Positions 1 to 9,080 of a DNA stretch of 64,000 nt are shown one piece after another (the stretch's first letter is position 1; every line of letters begins with the position of its first letter). This DNA comes from Herbiconiux gentiana (lineage in GTDB: Bacteria > Actinomycetota > Actinomycetes > Actinomycetales > Microbacteriaceae). The DNA is taken from NCBI RefSeq assembly GCF_024978135.1, contig NZ_JANTEZ010000006.1, positions 1 through 64,000 on the forward strand. Direction: 5' to 3'. The notes beneath the pieces are model-generated. The model saw nothing but the letters and a program-made list of their open reading frames with translations, was not told the origin of the DNA and did no database searches. The position numbers and the translations under genes were made by a program.

Positions 1-253
1 TCTCGGCCGCGAGGGCGGGCTCGGCCGCGAGCGCGGGCTCGGCCGCGAGCGCGGGGGTGGCCGCCAAGGCGGGCTCGGCCGCGAGCGCGGGGGTGGCCGC
101 CAGGGCGGGTGTGGCGGCCAGGGCGGGGGCGGCCGCCAGGGCGGGTGTGGCGGCCAGGGCGGGGGCGGCCGCCAGGGCGGGTGTGGTGGCCAGGGCGGGG
201 GCGGCGGCGAGCAGCAGGGCGGCGAGCATCCGGAACCGGGTGAGCGTGCGCAT
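1..253 (-). CDS. Secreted Ala/Pro-repeat protein, N-terminal part (cut by window edge)
   Basis: This open frame starts at ATG 253 and runs off the left edge, so only 84 codons are visible. Residues 1-18 (start MRTLTRFRMLAALLL) look like a signal peptide: two Arg early, then a hydrophobic Ala/Leu core. From residue 19 the protein is eleven tandem hexapeptides of the form PALA-A-[A/T/E] (the first is PALATT), so the signal-peptidase-like ALA motif recurs every six residues. The later copies carry Glu. What follows lies outside the window, so no function can be given. Reading this strand, rather than the overlapping plus-strand frame, gives a sensible export signal and explains the codon-periodic repeat. 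Confidence 0.6.
   Translation of the reverse strand, partial: MRTLTRFRMLAALLLAAAPALATTPALAAAPALAATPALAAAPALAATPALAATPALAAEPALAATPALAAEPALAAEPALAAE
2..199 (-). repeat. Eleven 18-bp in-frame tandem repeats
   Basis: Eleven consecutive 18-bp units encode the hexapeptide PALA[AT][ATE]. On the minus strand a unit reads CCCGCCCTGGCGGCCACC with variation mainly at third positions and in the last codon (GCC, ACA/ACC or GAG). The array reaches the window edge, so the true copy number is unknown. The GAG-ending units cluster at the distal end, as expected for local unit duplication. Confidence 0.85.
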
Positions 254-314
254 GCGGCCAGCCTACCCGCGGTGAGCGATCCTCAGGGGGTGGTTTTGTC
301 GCCCGCGATGCGGG

Positions 315-929
315 TCAGGGTGCCAGCGAACCGGTGAGCGGGGCGCCCGATGCCGTGGTGAAGAAGCACTGGTAGACGCGGTCGCCGGCGTCCCAGGCCT
401 CGGTCGTCGCGGGGAACGACGCCTGCCACCGCAGGTCGGCCACGTCGGGCGCCGCCACCGCGTTCACGGCGGTGGGCGCGGTGCAGAGCAGGTTCATCCG
501 CGAGGCCAGGGCCGCCTCGCCGGGGTAGGGCGCGCCGGCCGGCTCGGGGAACAGCGCCCGCGTCGTGAGCTGGGACGGATGCGCGGCGGCACAGTCGACG
601 ACGGAGAACGTCTCGGCCCAGGGCGAGTCGAACGCGCCGAGGCACTCACCGCCGAAGAGGGCGCTGTACGGGTGCTCCCCGGGTGCCGCCAGCGCGGTGG
701 GTGCGGGCGGGAGGGCCGGGGCCGCGGGGGTGGGCGACGAGGACGGGGTGGGGGACGGCGACGGGGTGACGAAGGGGGTGGATCGAGCATCCTGAGCCGA
801 GGTCTCGCCGGCCGCGCCGCTCTGGCCGACCCGCAGCCCCACGACGAAGAGCGCCGCGACCACGACCACCGCGAGCAGCACCGCCCCCACCACCGTCAGG
901 CGCACGGTGCGGCGGCTCGTCGGCGCCAC
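315..929 (-). CDS. Septum-formation-like membrane-anchored protein
   Basis: This 204-residue protein has one N-terminal membrane segment (about residues 10-32). A Ser/Pro/Thr-rich linker follows to about residue 85, then an extracytoplasmic domain with four Cys. The pattern of Cys-Leu-Gly, Trp-Ala-Glu-x-Phe, Val-Val-Asp-Cys and a His-Pro pair resembles the actinobacterial septum-formation domain family (PF13845-like); that match is from memory of the family. The start is GTG at 929, only 3 nt after the pyrE stop, so it is probably co-transcribed with pyrE. Its molecular role is not known; a cell-envelope protein is the safest reading. Confidence 0.6.
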   Translation of the reverse strand: MAPTSRRTVRLTVVGAVLLAVVVVAALFVVGLRVGQSGAAGETSAQDARSTPFVTPSPSPTPSSSPTPAAPALPPAPTALAAPGEHPYSALFGGECLGAFDSPWAETFSVVDCAAAHPSQLTTRALFPEPAGAPYPGEAALASRMNLLCTAPTAVNAVAAPDVADLRWQASFPATTEAWDAGDRVYQCFFTTASGAPLTGSLAP

Positions 930-932
930 GGG

Positions 933-1481
933 CTACTCCAGACCGAGGTCGCTCAGGCCGATCGCGTAGTGGTAGGGGTAGCCGGCCTCTTCGATGCGCT
1001 CTCCGGCGCCGGTGGCGCGGTCGACCACCACGGCGACCCCCGCGATGATCGCGCCGGCCTTCTCGAGTGCGGCGATGGCGGCGAGCGGGGAGCCTCCGGT
1101 GGTCGAGGTGTCCTCCAGCACGATCACGCGCTTGCCGGCGACGTCGGGGCCCTCGACCTGACGGCCGCGGCCGTGGTCCTTCGGCTCCTTGCGCACGACG
1201 AAGGCGTCGTACTCGAGGCCGCGCGCGGCGCCCTGGTGCAGCACGGCCGAGGCGATCGGGTCGGCGCCCATCGTGAGCCCGCCCACCGCGGCCACGTCGT
1301 GGATCGGCGCGATGAGGTCGAGCATCACCTGCCCGATCAGCGGGGCGACCCGGTGGTCGAGCGACACCTTACGGAGGTCGACGTAGTAGCTCGCCTTCTT
1401 GCCGCTCGTGAGCGTGAAGTCGCCGTGGAACACGGCATCGGCCTTGATGTACTCGATGAGTCTGCTGCGCGCGTCGGTCAC
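933..1481 (-). CDS. pyrE: Orotate phosphoribosyltransferase
   Basis: The enzyme joins orotate to PRPP to give OMP in de novo pyrimidine synthesis in the cytosol. The 182-residue length fits the family. The PRPP-binding signature RVIVLEDTSTTGG lies at residues 118-130, and the flexible catalytic loop with KEPKDHGRG lies around 98-106. The start is GTG at 1481. A TAGGCT hexamer ends 6 nt upstream of it, so the mRNA is probably leaderless. The septum-formation-like gene follows after 3 nt. No other pyr genes are nearby, so this is a detached pyrE, as is usual in this family of bacteria. Confidence 0.93.
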   Translation of the reverse strand: MTDARSRLIEYIKADAVFHGDFTLTSGKKASYYVDLRKVSLDHRVAPLIGQVMLDLIAPIHDVAAVGGLTMGADPIASAVLHQGAARGLEYDAFVVRKEPKDHGRGRQVEGPDVAGKRVIVLEDTSTTGGSPLAAIAALEKAGAIIAGVAVVVDRATGAGERIEEAGYPYHYAIGLSDLGLE

Positions 1482-1487
1482 CCGCCC

Positions 1488-1493
1488 AGCCTA
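1488..1493 (-). promoter_or_regulatory. -10 hexamer TAGGCT of pyrE (leaderless)
   Basis: TAGGCT on the minus strand is separated from the GTG start at 1481 by exactly 6 nt. There is no room for a ribosome-binding site, which implies transcription starts at or next to the start codon. Confidence 0.6.
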
Positions 1494-2414
1494 CCGAGCG
1501 GGCCCGGCGGCCGCGGCCAGCAGGTCGCGGAGGGATCGCGGCGGGTGGCCCGTGAGCCGCTCGACGTCGGGCGTGACCCGCGCGAGCTCGCCCGTCGCGA
1601 TCGCGGTGTAGGTGCTCACCCAGGCGTCGAGCTGCCACGGGGGCGCCCCGTACGAGGCGCGGGAGGCGTAGGCCTCGTCGATCGTCTCGTCGTGGAAGAC
1701 GACGGGCCCGCGTCCGCCGAGCTCCGAGACGATGCCCGCCACCTCGGCGAGGGTCAGTGCCTCGGGCCCGGTGAGCTCGTACACCGCTCCGACGTGCGGC
1801 GAGATCGTGCCCGCGCCCGCGCCACCGCCGCTCGCGCCCGCGGCCGCGGCGTGCAGCTCGCGCAGCACCGCCACCGCCGCGTCGGCCACGTCGGCCCGCG
1901 CCACCGCGGCGACGCGGCCGTCCCGCGCCGGCCCGCGGATGACCCCGTCCTCCCCCGCCAGCATCGGCAGGAAGTCCGCGTAGAAGTTGTCGCGCAGCGC
2001 GGTGAACCCGAGGCCCGACGCGCGAAGCAGCTGCTCGGTGGCGTAGTGGTCGCGCCCCAGGGTGAACACCGCGTCGGGGGCCGCCCCGAAGAACGAGGTA
2101 TAGACGAGGTGGCCGACCCCGGATGCCCGTGCCGACTCGATGAACGCGGCGTGCTCGGCGACCCGGTCGGCGCTCTCGGCGGCCGAGACCATGAAGGCCA
2201 GCTCGATCCCTTCGAGCGCACGCCGCACCGCCGCGGAGTCGCCGTAGCTCGCCTCGACGACCTCGACCGCCGCCCCGCCCTCCCAGCGCGGGGCTCGCGA
2301 GGCGTCGCGCACCACGAGGCGCAGCGGTACGCCCGCGTCGTGCAGCTGCTGCGCGACCCGGGCGCCGACGGCGCCGGTCGCGCCGGTGACGGCGATGGGA
2401 GTCGGGGAGGTCAT
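1491..2414 (-). CDS. NmrA-like NAD(P)-binding oxidoreductase
   Basis: This 307-residue protein has an N-terminal Rossmann fold with the atypical-SDR glycine motif TGATGAVG at residues 10-17. It shares the layout of the NmrA/QOR2 group (NAD(P)H-dependent quinone reductases and redox-sensing regulators), including the segment HLVYTSFFGA and the later ALRDNFYADF. The substrate cannot be told from the sequence. It lies 3 nt downstream of the BrkB-like gene on the same strand, so the two are probably one transcript. An Ala/Gly-rich insertion around residues 190-205 looks like a disordered loop. Confidence 0.8.
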   Translation of the reverse strand: MTSPTPIAVTGATGAVGARVAQQLHDAGVPLRLVVRDASRAPRWEGGAAVEVVEASYGDSAAVRRALEGIELAFMVSAAESADRVAEHAAFIESARASGVGHLVYTSFFGAAPDAVFTLGRDHYATEQLLRASGLGFTALRDNFYADFLPMLAGEDGVIRGPARDGRVAAVARADVADAAVAVLRELHAAAAGASGGGAGAGTISPHVGAVYELTGPEALTLAEVAGIVSELGGRGPVVFHDETIDEAYASRASYGAPPWQLDAWVSTYTAIATGELARVTPDVERLTGHPPRSLRDLLAAAAGPAR

Positions 2415-2417
2415 GCC

Positions 2418-3689
2418 CTAATCCTGGGCCCGGACACGGCCCGGCGTCGAGGGAACAGCCTCCAGGCGCACCGCCTCGAGCGAGCGGAGCTCCTCGAGCG
2501 CGGCGTCCCGCCGCCAGCGCGCGGCCGGCCCACGCCACCAGCCCGCCTCGTCGAGCTCGCGCTGGGCGTCGCGCAGCCGCACCTCCGCCGCGATCAGCAG
2601 CGCCTCGTGCTCGAGCGCCGCGCGCTCGGCGGCGGTCGGCTCGTAGAGCGAGCCGCCGTGGTCCTCGGTCGAGACGGCGATCCAGGCGGCCGACACGAGC
2701 GTGACCACACTGGTCAGCCGGAACCAGAGCAGCAGGGCGATGAACACCACGAAGGTCGACAGCAGCGGGTTGCGGCTCGCCCCGCCGAGCAGCGTGCTGC
2801 CGAGCAGCTGCAGGCCGAGCAGGGCGGCCCCGCCGAGGAGGGTGCCGCCGAGCATCCGTCGCAGTGTCAGCCGCGCGTCGGCCAGGAAGCGGAAGAGCAC
2901 GCCGAGGGCCGCCGCGTCGATGAGGTAGACGACCAGCAGGCTGACGGCGATGACGAGCGGACGCGACCAGTCGCGGAAGCCCATGCCGAGGAACGAGGTG
3001 AACCAGTCGAGCGCCGAGGTGCTCACGACGCTGAGCAGGGCCGCCGCGAACAGCACCGCGCCGATCACGAGCGAGACCACGAAGTCGCGCGCCTTGAGCA
3101 GCAGGTAGGAGCGGGTGTCGCGGGGCATGCCGAAGATGGTGCGGACGGCGATGCGGGAGTAGGTGATCCAGCCGATGGCCGTCCAGATCAGCACGGGCAC
3201 CGCGACGACACCCGTGATGGTGAGGAGCGACGTGCTCGAGTTCGCGATGGTCGAGAGGTCGGCCGGGGAGATGATGCCCTTGTCGCCGATCAGTCGGGGC
3301 ACGTAGGTGTTGATCAGGATGACGAGCGCATCCATCGTCTGGGGCGACTGCGTCAGCCAGAGTCCCGCGATCGCGAAGATCAGGTAGACCGCAGCGAACA
3401 CCGCGAACAGGGCCTGGTAGCTCATGCCCGAGGAGAGCAGGAAGCCGTTGCCGGCGAGGAAGCGGCGCCAGACCCGGGTGGGGAAGAGGGCGAGGGTCTG
3501 CTGGGTGACGGTGGTGACGCGTTCCAGGGGGAGTTCGAAGCGCTGCTCGAGGCGGGCGCGGAGGGTGGCGGCGATCTCGGCCTGGGCGTCGCGGTCGGGG
3601 CGGGGGCGGTCGCGGCGCGTGCCCCCGGGGCGGGCGTCGTCGCGGTCGGGGCGGGGGCGGGTGCCGTCGTCGTCGCCCCGGGCCGCCAT
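2418..3689 (-). CDS. YihY/BrkB family integral membrane protein
   Basis: The 423-residue protein has a charged N-terminal region of about 70 residues rich in Arg, Asp and Gly-Pro. About six membrane segments follow between residues 80 and 330, with the family signature around LLSSGMSYQALFAVFA and RSYLLLKARDFVVSLVIGA. A cytoplasmic, coiled-coil-prone tail rich in Glu/Arg (about 345-415) ends the protein. The family (formerly annotated as ribonuclease BN, a mistake) has no settled function. The ATG start at 3689 has a TAGGCT hexamer 6 nt before it and is divergent from the exonuclease III gene across 39 bp. Confidence 0.85.
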   Translation of the reverse strand: MAARGDDDGTRPRPDRDDARPGGTRRDRPRPDRDAQAEIAATLRARLEQRFELPLERVTTVTQQTLALFPTRVWRRFLAGNGFLLSSGMSYQALFAVFAAVYLIFAIAGLWLTQSPQTMDALVILINTYVPRLIGDKGIISPADLSTIANSSTSLLTITGVVAVPVLIWTAIGWITYSRIAVRTIFGMPRDTRSYLLLKARDFVVSLVIGAVLFAAALLSVVSTSALDWFTSFLGMGFRDWSRPLVIAVSLLVVYLIDAAALGVLFRFLADARLTLRRMLGGTLLGGAALLGLQLLGSTLLGGASRNPLLSTFVVFIALLLWFRLTSVVTLVSAAWIAVSTEDHGGSLYEPTAAERAALEHEALLIAAEVRLRDAQRELDEAGWWRGPAARWRRDAALEELRSLEAVRLEAVPSTPGRVRAQD

Positions 3690-3695
3690 GCCGTC

Positions 3696-3722
3696 AGCCT
3701 AGTGAGCGCCGGGCGGTAGCGT
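3696..3722. promoter_or_regulatory. Back-to-back leaderless promoters of the BrkB-like gene and xthA
   Basis: Within the 39-bp divergent gap, the minus strand carries TAGGCT (3696-3701) 6 nt before ATG 3689. The plus strand carries TAGCGT (3717-3722) 6 nt before ATG 3729. The two -10 hexamers are separated by only 15 bp, so the -35 regions must overlap the opposing transcription unit. Confidence 0.65.
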
Positions 3723-3728
3723 GGAGGC

Positions 3729-4583
3729 ATGCGTGTTGCCACCTGGAACGTGAACTCCATCCGGGCCCGAGTGGGCCGTGTCGTCGACTGGCTGGTGCGC
3801 GAGGACATCGACGTGCTCGCCATGCAGGAGATCAAGTGCAAGGAGTCGCAGTTCCCGTTCGAGGCCTTCCAGGAGGCGGGCTACGACGTGGTGCTGCACG
3901 GCCTGAACCAGTGGAACGGCGTCGCCTTCGCCAGCCGGCTGCCGATGGAGGACGTCGCGAACACCTTCACGGGCATGCCCGGCTTCGGCAAGGCGCTCGA
4001 CGACGGCTCGCTGCCGCTCGAGGCCCGCGCCCTCGGCGTGACCGTCGACGGCGTGCGGCTGTGGAGCCTCTACGTGCCCAACGGCCGCGCCCTCGGCGAC
4101 CCGCACTACGAGTACAAGCTGGTCTGGCTGAAGGAGCTCGCCGCCCAGACCGCGGCCTGGATGGACGCGCACCCCACGCAGCCCCTCGCCCTCATGGGCG
4201 ACTGGAACATCGCCCCCCTCGACACCGACGTCTGGGACATCGGTGTCTTCGCGGAGTCCACCCACGTCTCGGCCCCCGAGCGCGCCGCCTTCGCCGAGTT
4301 CGAGCGCATCGGCCTCACCGACGTCGTGCGCCCCCTGGTGCCCACCGGCTACACCTACTGGGACTACAAGCAGCTCCGATTCCCGCGCAACGAGGGCATG
4401 CGCATCGACTTCGTGATGGGCTCGCAGCCGTTCGCCGACCTGGTGACGGATGCCCGCATCGACCGCAACGAGCGGAAGGGCGACGCCCCCTCCGACCACG
4501 TGCCCGTCGTGGTCGACCTCGACCTCGACCTCTCCTCAGAGCTCGCGACCGACGACGACGACCGCCCCATGATCTTCGGCTGA
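3729..4583 (+). CDS. xthA: Exodeoxyribonuclease III (AP endonuclease)
   Basis: This is a 284-residue member of the ExoIII/AP endonuclease family, acting on abasic sites and 3'-blocked ends in base-excision repair. The metal and catalytic residues are in place: NVNS near the N-terminus, Glu34 in AMQEIKC, Asp158/Asn160 in GDWNIAP, the RIDFVMG segment, and the SDH triad (Asp256-His257) near the C-terminus. The Asp-rich tail is short. The start at 3729 is preceded by TAGCGT and 6 nt, so the mRNA is probably leaderless. It converges with the secreted protein gene ending at 4602, with 18 bp between and no clear terminator. Confidence 0.95.
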   Translation: MRVATWNVNSIRARVGRVVDWLVREDIDVLAMQEIKCKESQFPFEAFQEAGYDVVLHGLNQWNGVAFASRLPMEDVANTFTGMPGFGKALDDGSLPLEARALGVTVDGVRLWSLYVPNGRALGDPHYEYKLVWLKELAAQTAAWMDAHPTQPLALMGDWNIAPLDTDVWDIGVFAESTHVSAPERAAFAEFERIGLTDVVRPLVPTGYTYWDYKQLRFPRNEGMRIDFVMGSQPFADLVTDARIDRNERKGDAPSDHVPVVVDLDLDLSSELATDDDDRPMIFG

Positions 4584-4601
4584 CGCCGCCCTTCGACGGA
4601 C

Positions 4602-6884
4602 CTAGCCCGCCAGGTGGCTCTTCAATTGCTGCAGCACTGCCTCGGGCACGGCGTTCGCCCCGCCCAGCACGATGATGTGCCGAGGCTGCAGGCGGTCGAG
4701 CTCGGTCGCGACCGGAGCCGGGACCCCGGTGCGAGTGACGAGCAGCACCGGAGCGCCCACCGTGACGGCGGCCGCCGAGCCTGACAGCGCGTCGGGGAAG
4801 GTCTCCCCAGACGCGACGTACACCGTGTCACTCCCGAGCGGGTGGTTGGCCGCCGACACCTGCGCCGCGGTCTCGAAGCGGTCCTGGCCGGCCTGGCGCG
4901 ACACCGGAGCGACCTTGTCGAGGGCGTCGGCTACGGCGTCACCGATCGAGGCCCGGCCACCCAGCACGACGATGGCACCGGGCCGCAGTCGCTCGAGCTC
5001 GGCCTTCACCGGGCCAGGGATCGCATCCTTCGTGACCAGAAGCACCGGGCCGCCCAGTTTCCCCGCAGCAGCCGATCCTGCGAGGGCGTCGGGGAAGGTC
5101 GACCCCGACGCGACGAACGCGACCGGGGCCCCGATCGGGAACACGGCGGTCGAGATCGCGGCAGAGACGACGAAGCGATCCGCGCCACCGATGCGGGTGA
5201 CGGTGGGAGCGAGTGACTTGAGAGCCGCCTTCACCTGATCGCTCACGGCATTCACTCCGCCCAGCACGACGATCCGCGCCGGGTCGAGGCGATCGAGTTC
5301 GGCCCTCACCGCCTCCGGCACCGCGTCCTTGCGCACCAGCAGCACCGGACCGTCCTGATATCCCGCAGCGGCCGAGCCCGACAGAGCGTCGGAGAACCCT
5401 TCGCCCGAGGCGACGTAGGCGACGGGCACTCCGACGGGGAACGTCTTGGCCGAGACCGCCGCCGACACGACGAACCGGTCCGCCCCGCCGATCCTCTCGA
5501 TCGACGTGGGCGTCGCCGCCGACCCTCCCCGGAGGTAGATCGACAGATGGCCACCCACCTCGCTCGTCAGGTCTTGCGACGACGACTGGAAGGCGGTTAA
5601 GGATCCGTTGGCCGAGAGGTGGGGGCGGTCGGCCCCCGCCGCTCCTCCGCGCGCCGGGTCGGCCGCGGTCGCGCTGACGATCGTGGTGGTAGCCGCCGGA
5701 CGAGTCCGGAGGAACACCTGCCGGAATCCGCGGTTGTCGACCGCTGCGAGGTTCGTGGCGTCGGACGAGAAGGCCACCCGCGTGCCGTCGGCGCTGACGT
5801 CGGGCCAGGAGGAATCGCCGTTGCCGGGCCCTCCGGCGTTCGCCACGCTGACCAGCTCGGAACCGGGGGCGCTCATCGTGCGCGAGTAGACCTGGTTCTT
5901 GCTCGACGTCGTAATCGACCCGCTGACGAGGTTCGCAGCCAGCGAGGCGTAGACCACGACCGCACCGTCGGCGGAGATGTCGGGGTCGAACGACGAGCCG
6001 CCTCCGCCGACCGGCGCGTCGGCCGCGGTGCTGGCGAGACGGGTGCGCCCGCTGGCGTACCCCACGAACACCTGCGACGTACCCTCGATCGGCACATCCG
6101 CGGTCAGGTCGGAGGCCAGTGATTGGAACGCCACAGCCGAGCCGTTCGCCGAGATCGCCGCGGCGACCGAGTCGGCGTTCCCGGGTACCGCCGGCGAGAC
6201 CTGGTCGCGCTTGGACACCAGGTCGATCTGGGCTGGAGAGATCGTCAGGTCGGCGACGTAGATCTGACTCCCGACCATCCCCATCCCGTCGATGAGGTCG
6301 AAGGAGGTGGACTGGAAGGCCACCTTCGTCCCGTCTGCCGAGATGCTCGGGTGCGTCGAATCGTTGACGCCGCCGTTCAGGTGCGAGGAGTTGATCGACA
6401 CCAGCCGTGTCGCACCGCCCGGTGCCAGGTCTCGCACGAAGACCTGCCTGGTCGCGGCGCTCGAGGTCGGCTCCAGGTTCGTGGCCGAGGAGGAATAGGC
6501 GACGAAGCGGCCGTCGGCCGAGATCGACGGCGCATCGGCATCGGAGTTCGCCGGAGCGGCACCGTCGCGCTCGGCGCTCACGAGGCGCAGTTGCCTCGTC
6601 ACGACGTCGCGCACGTAGATCTGCGACGTCTCGTCAGTCGGGCCGCCGAGGTTGGTCGCCCGGGAGGAGAATGCGACGAAGCGACCGTCGGCCGACACCG
6701 TCGCGTCCCGCGATTCGCGATCAGCCACCGCCCCCGCCGACGTGAGACTAACCCTGACCGTCTTCTCCTCGGCCGCCTGTGCGGAAGTCGGCACCAGAGG
6801 AACGGCCAGCGCGATCGCGGCGACGACCGCCCAGGCGGCCGCTCTGACCGATCGGGTGGGTGCGGTGCGGGTCGATACGGCCAT
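4602..6884 (-). CDS. Secreted TolB/PD40-type beta-propeller protein with three CW_binding_2 repeats
   Basis: This 760-residue exported protein has a signal peptide ending near SAQAAEE (about residues 1-38). A propeller region of about 40-460 is built from repeats of the form ISADGRFVAFSSxATNL, typical of PD40/WD40-like blades. Three C-terminal CW_binding_2 repeats (PF04122 type) of about 98-100 residues lie at roughly 464-563, 564-662 and 663-760. Each begins R-x-G-G-x-DRF and carries ASGxxFPDALSGSAAA and IVVLGG. The family binds cell-wall polymer non-covalently, so a surface-retained sensor or scaffold is likely. The start at ATG 6884 is preferred over an upstream ATG because AGAAAGG sits about 9 nt before it and the signal peptide then begins correctly. 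Confidence 0.88.
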   Translation of the reverse strand: MAVSTRTAPTRSVRAAAWAVVAAIALAVPLVPTSAQAAEEKTVRVSLTSAGAVADRESRDATVSADGRFVAFSSRATNLGGPTDETSQIYVRDVVTRQLRLVSAERDGAAPANSDADAPSISADGRFVAYSSSATNLEPTSSAATRQVFVRDLAPGGATRLVSINSSHLNGGVNDSTHPSISADGTKVAFQSTSFDLIDGMGMVGSQIYVADLTISPAQIDLVSKRDQVSPAVPGNADSVAAAISANGSAVAFQSLASDLTADVPIEGTSQVFVGYASGRTRLASTAADAPVGGGGSSFDPDISADGAVVVYASLAANLVSGSITTSSKNQVYSRTMSAPGSELVSVANAGGPGNGDSSWPDVSADGTRVAFSSDATNLAAVDNRGFRQVFLRTRPAATTTIVSATAADPARGGAAGADRPHLSANGSLTAFQSSSQDLTSEVGGHLSIYLRGGSAATPTSIERIGGADRFVVSAAVSAKTFPVGVPVAYVASGEGFSDALSGSAAAGYQDGPVLLVRKDAVPEAVRAELDRLDPARIVVLGGVNAVSDQVKAALKSLAPTVTRIGGADRFVVSAAISTAVFPIGAPVAFVASGSTFPDALAGSAAAGKLGGPVLLVTKDAIPGPVKAELERLRPGAIVVLGGRASIGDAVADALDKVAPVSRQAGQDRFETAAQVSAANHPLGSDTVYVASGETFPDALSGSAAAVTVGAPVLLVTRTGVPAPVATELDRLQPRHIIVLGGANAVPEAVLQQLKSHLAG

Positions 6885-6974
6885 CGTCGTGCCTTTCTGA
6901 CAGAACCTCGAGAATGTCTGAGGGTACCTCATAAATGCACTGGATGCTAGCGACAGCGGGCCTTCCGCGAGTCA

Positions 6975-6980
6975 TAGAGT
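6975..6980 (+). promoter_or_regulatory. -10 hexamer TAGAGT of the KimA-like permease (leaderless)
   Basis: TAGAGT is followed by 6 nt (GAGCGC) and then ATG 6987. The short spacing leaves no 5' leader, which also argues against a cis-acting riboswitch in front of this transporter gene. Confidence 0.6.
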
Positions 6981-6986
6981 GAGCGC

Positions 6987-8981
6987 ATGAGTTCACCCAC
7001 GGTCGGCGCCGGGTCGCCGATGGTGCCCGGCGAGCCGTGGCCCGATGCACCGCCGCCCCAGAGCCGTCTGCGGCGGTGGCTGACCGACGGCCTGCAGGAC
7101 ACTGCCGGCCGGCATCCGGGCCCCGGGGCCTCGAAGCCCGAGAAGACGCACTCGTGGTGGCGCGTGATGTGCCTCACCGGCGTCGACTATTTCTCGACGC
7201 TCGGCTACCAGCCCGCCATCGCGGCGCTCGCGGCCGGGCTGCTCAGCCCGATCGCCACGATCGTGCTGGTGCTGGTGACGCTGCTCGGCGCCCTGCCCGT
7301 CTACCGGCGGGTGGCCCGCGAGAGCTTCAAGGGCGAGGGCTCGATCGCCATGCTCGAGAAACTGCTGCCCTGGTGGGGCGGCAAGCTCGTGGTGCTGGTG
7401 CTGCTCGGCTTCGCCGCCACCGACTTCATGATCACCATCACGCTCTCGGCGGCCGACGCGTCGGCGCACGCGATCGAGAACCCGTTCGCCCCGTCGTGGT
7501 TCGAGGGCAACGAGGTGCTGCTCACCCTCGTGCTCGTGCTGGCGCTCGGCGTGGTGTTCCTCCGCGGGTTCAAGGAGGCCATCAACATCGCCGTGGTGCT
7601 GGTGGCCGCATTCCTGCTGCTGAACGCCGTGGTGATCGTGGTGTCGCTGGTGCACGTCGCCGAGAACACGGTGGTCATCGGCGACTGGTGGACGGCGCTC
7701 ACCGCCCAGCACGGCAACCCGCTCGTCATGGTGGGCATCGCGCTGATCGCGTTCCCGAAGCTCGCACTCGGGCTCTCGGGCTTCGAGACCGGTGTGGCCG
7801 TGATGCCGCAGATCGACGGCGCCCCGGGTGACACGCCCCAGAAGCCGGTCGCGCGCATCCGCGGTGCGAAGCGGCTGCTCACGACGGCGGCCATCACCAT
7901 GTCGGCGTTCCTCATCACCTCGTCCATCGTCACGACGCTGCTCATCCCGCAGAAGGACTTCGAGTCGGGCGGCCCCGCCAACGGGCGCGCGCTGGCGTAT
8001 CTCGCGCACCGATTCCTCGGCGACGGGTTCGGCACGGCCTACGACATCGCCACGATCGCGATCCTCTGGTTCGCCGGGGCGTCGGCCCTCGCCGGCCTGC
8101 TCAACCTCGTGCCGCGCTACCTGCCGCGCTACGGCATGGCGCCGCACTGGGCGGCCGCCGTGCGCCCCCTGGTGCTGGTGTTCGCGGCCATCGCCGTCGT
8201 CATCACCCTCGTCTTCCAGGCCGACGTCGACGCGCAGGCCGGCGCCTACGCCACCGGTGTGCTGGTGCTCATCACCTCGGCCTCGGTGGCGGTGACCCTG
8301 TCGGCCGCGCGCAAGAAGCAGCGGGCCGCGGCCATCGGCTTCGGGGTGATCGCGGTGGTCTTCCTCTACACCACCGTCGCGAACGTCATCGAGCGGCCCG
8401 ACGGCGTGCGCATCGCCGCGCTGTTCATCCTCGGCATCATCATCGTCTCGATCGTCTCCCGGGTGCACCGCTCGTTCCAGCTGCGGGCCACCTCGGTCAC
8501 GCTCGACGCGATGGCCCTCGACTTCGTGCTCACCGACGCAGACGACTACGACTCGATCCGCATCATCGCGAACGAGCCCGACGACGGCTCGGCCGAGGAG
8601 TACCGCCAGAAGATCAGCGAGGAGCGGCGCGACAGCGGCATCCCGATGCGCTCGCCCGTCATCTTCCTCGAGGTCTACCCCTCCGACTCCTCCGACTTCG
8701 AGGAGGACCTGCTGGTGCGCGGCGAGGCCGTGCACGGCTACCGGGTGCTACGCGTCACGAGCGGCAACATCCCGAACACGATCGCCACGGTGCTGCTCGA
8801 GATCCGCGATCTCACCGGCGTGGTGCCCGGCATCTACTTCGAGTGGACCGAGGGCAGCCCCATCTCCAACATGTTCAAGTACCTCGTCACGGGCACGGGC
8901 GAGGTCGCCCCGGTGACCCGCGAGGTGCTGCGCCGGGCCGAGCACGACCGGCGCCACCGGCCCGAGGTGCACGTCAGCTGA
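6987..8981 (+). CDS. APC-superfamily permease, KimA/YdaO-like
   Basis: The 664-residue protein has an N-terminal Pro-rich cytoplasmic stretch of about 50 residues, then about twelve membrane segments between residues 65 and 500, and a soluble C-terminal domain of about 150 residues. The entry motif [20 protein letters not shown] and overall size match the KimA-like group of the APC superfamily. Members of that group import potassium or amino acids, and some are controlled by c-di-AMP. Potassium uptake is a guess by analogy. The ATG start has a TAGAGT -10 just upstream. The thioredoxin gene follows 99 nt downstream on the same strand. Confidence 0.75.
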   Translation: MSSPTVGAGSPMVPGEPWPDAPPPQSRLRRWLTDGLQDTAGRHPGPGASKPEKTHSWWRVMCLTGVDYFSTLGYQPAIAALAAGLLSPIATIVLVLVTLLGALPVYRRVARESFKGEGSIAMLEKLLPWWGGKLVVLVLLGFAATDFMITITLSAADASAHAIENPFAPSWFEGNEVLLTLVLVLALGVVFLRGFKEAINIAVVLVAAFLLLNAVVIVVSLVHVAENTVVIGDWWTALTAQHGNPLVMVGIALIAFPKLALGLSGFETGVAVMPQIDGAPGDTPQKPVARIRGAKRLLTTAAITMSAFLITSSIVTTLLIPQKDFESGGPANGRALAYLAHRFLGDGFGTAYDIATIAILWFAGASALAGLLNLVPRYLPRYGMAPHWAAAVRPLVLVFAAIAVVITLVFQADVDAQAGAYATGVLVLITSASVAVTLSAARKKQRAAAIGFGVIAVVFLYTTVANVIERPDGVRIAALFILGIIIVSIVSRVHRSFQLRATSVTLDAMALDFVLTDADDYDSIRIIANEPDDGSAEEYRQKISEERRDSGIPMRSPVIFLEVYPSDSSDFEEDLLVRGEAVHGYRVLRVTSGNIPNTIATVLLEIRDLTGVVPGIYFEWTEGSPISNMFKYLVTGTGEVAPVTREVLRRAEHDRRHRPEVHVS

Positions 8982-9080
8982 GGCGTCCGCCGCTCCCGCT
9001 CGGCCGGTGCGGGGTTCCGGATGCTCGGCGGCGGCCCGCGCATCCGGAAGCTTTTCGGCACCACGGGTGTTGACTGGAGC

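Noticed and set aside
2-199. CRISPR-like array
   Set aside because: The units are contiguous 18-mers with no spacers and are in frame with a coding sequence.
57-275. Plus-strand 72-residue frame over the 18-bp repeats
   Set aside because: The minus-strand frame gives a signal peptide and regular hexapeptides; the plus frame gives only AARAG shadow repeats.
579-3719. A 1046-codon open frame on the plus strand over pyrE, the NmrA-like gene and the BrkB-like gene
   Set aside because: It is Arg/Gly/His-rich with no domain and runs antisense to three well-supported genes. Long antisense frames are expected at this GC.
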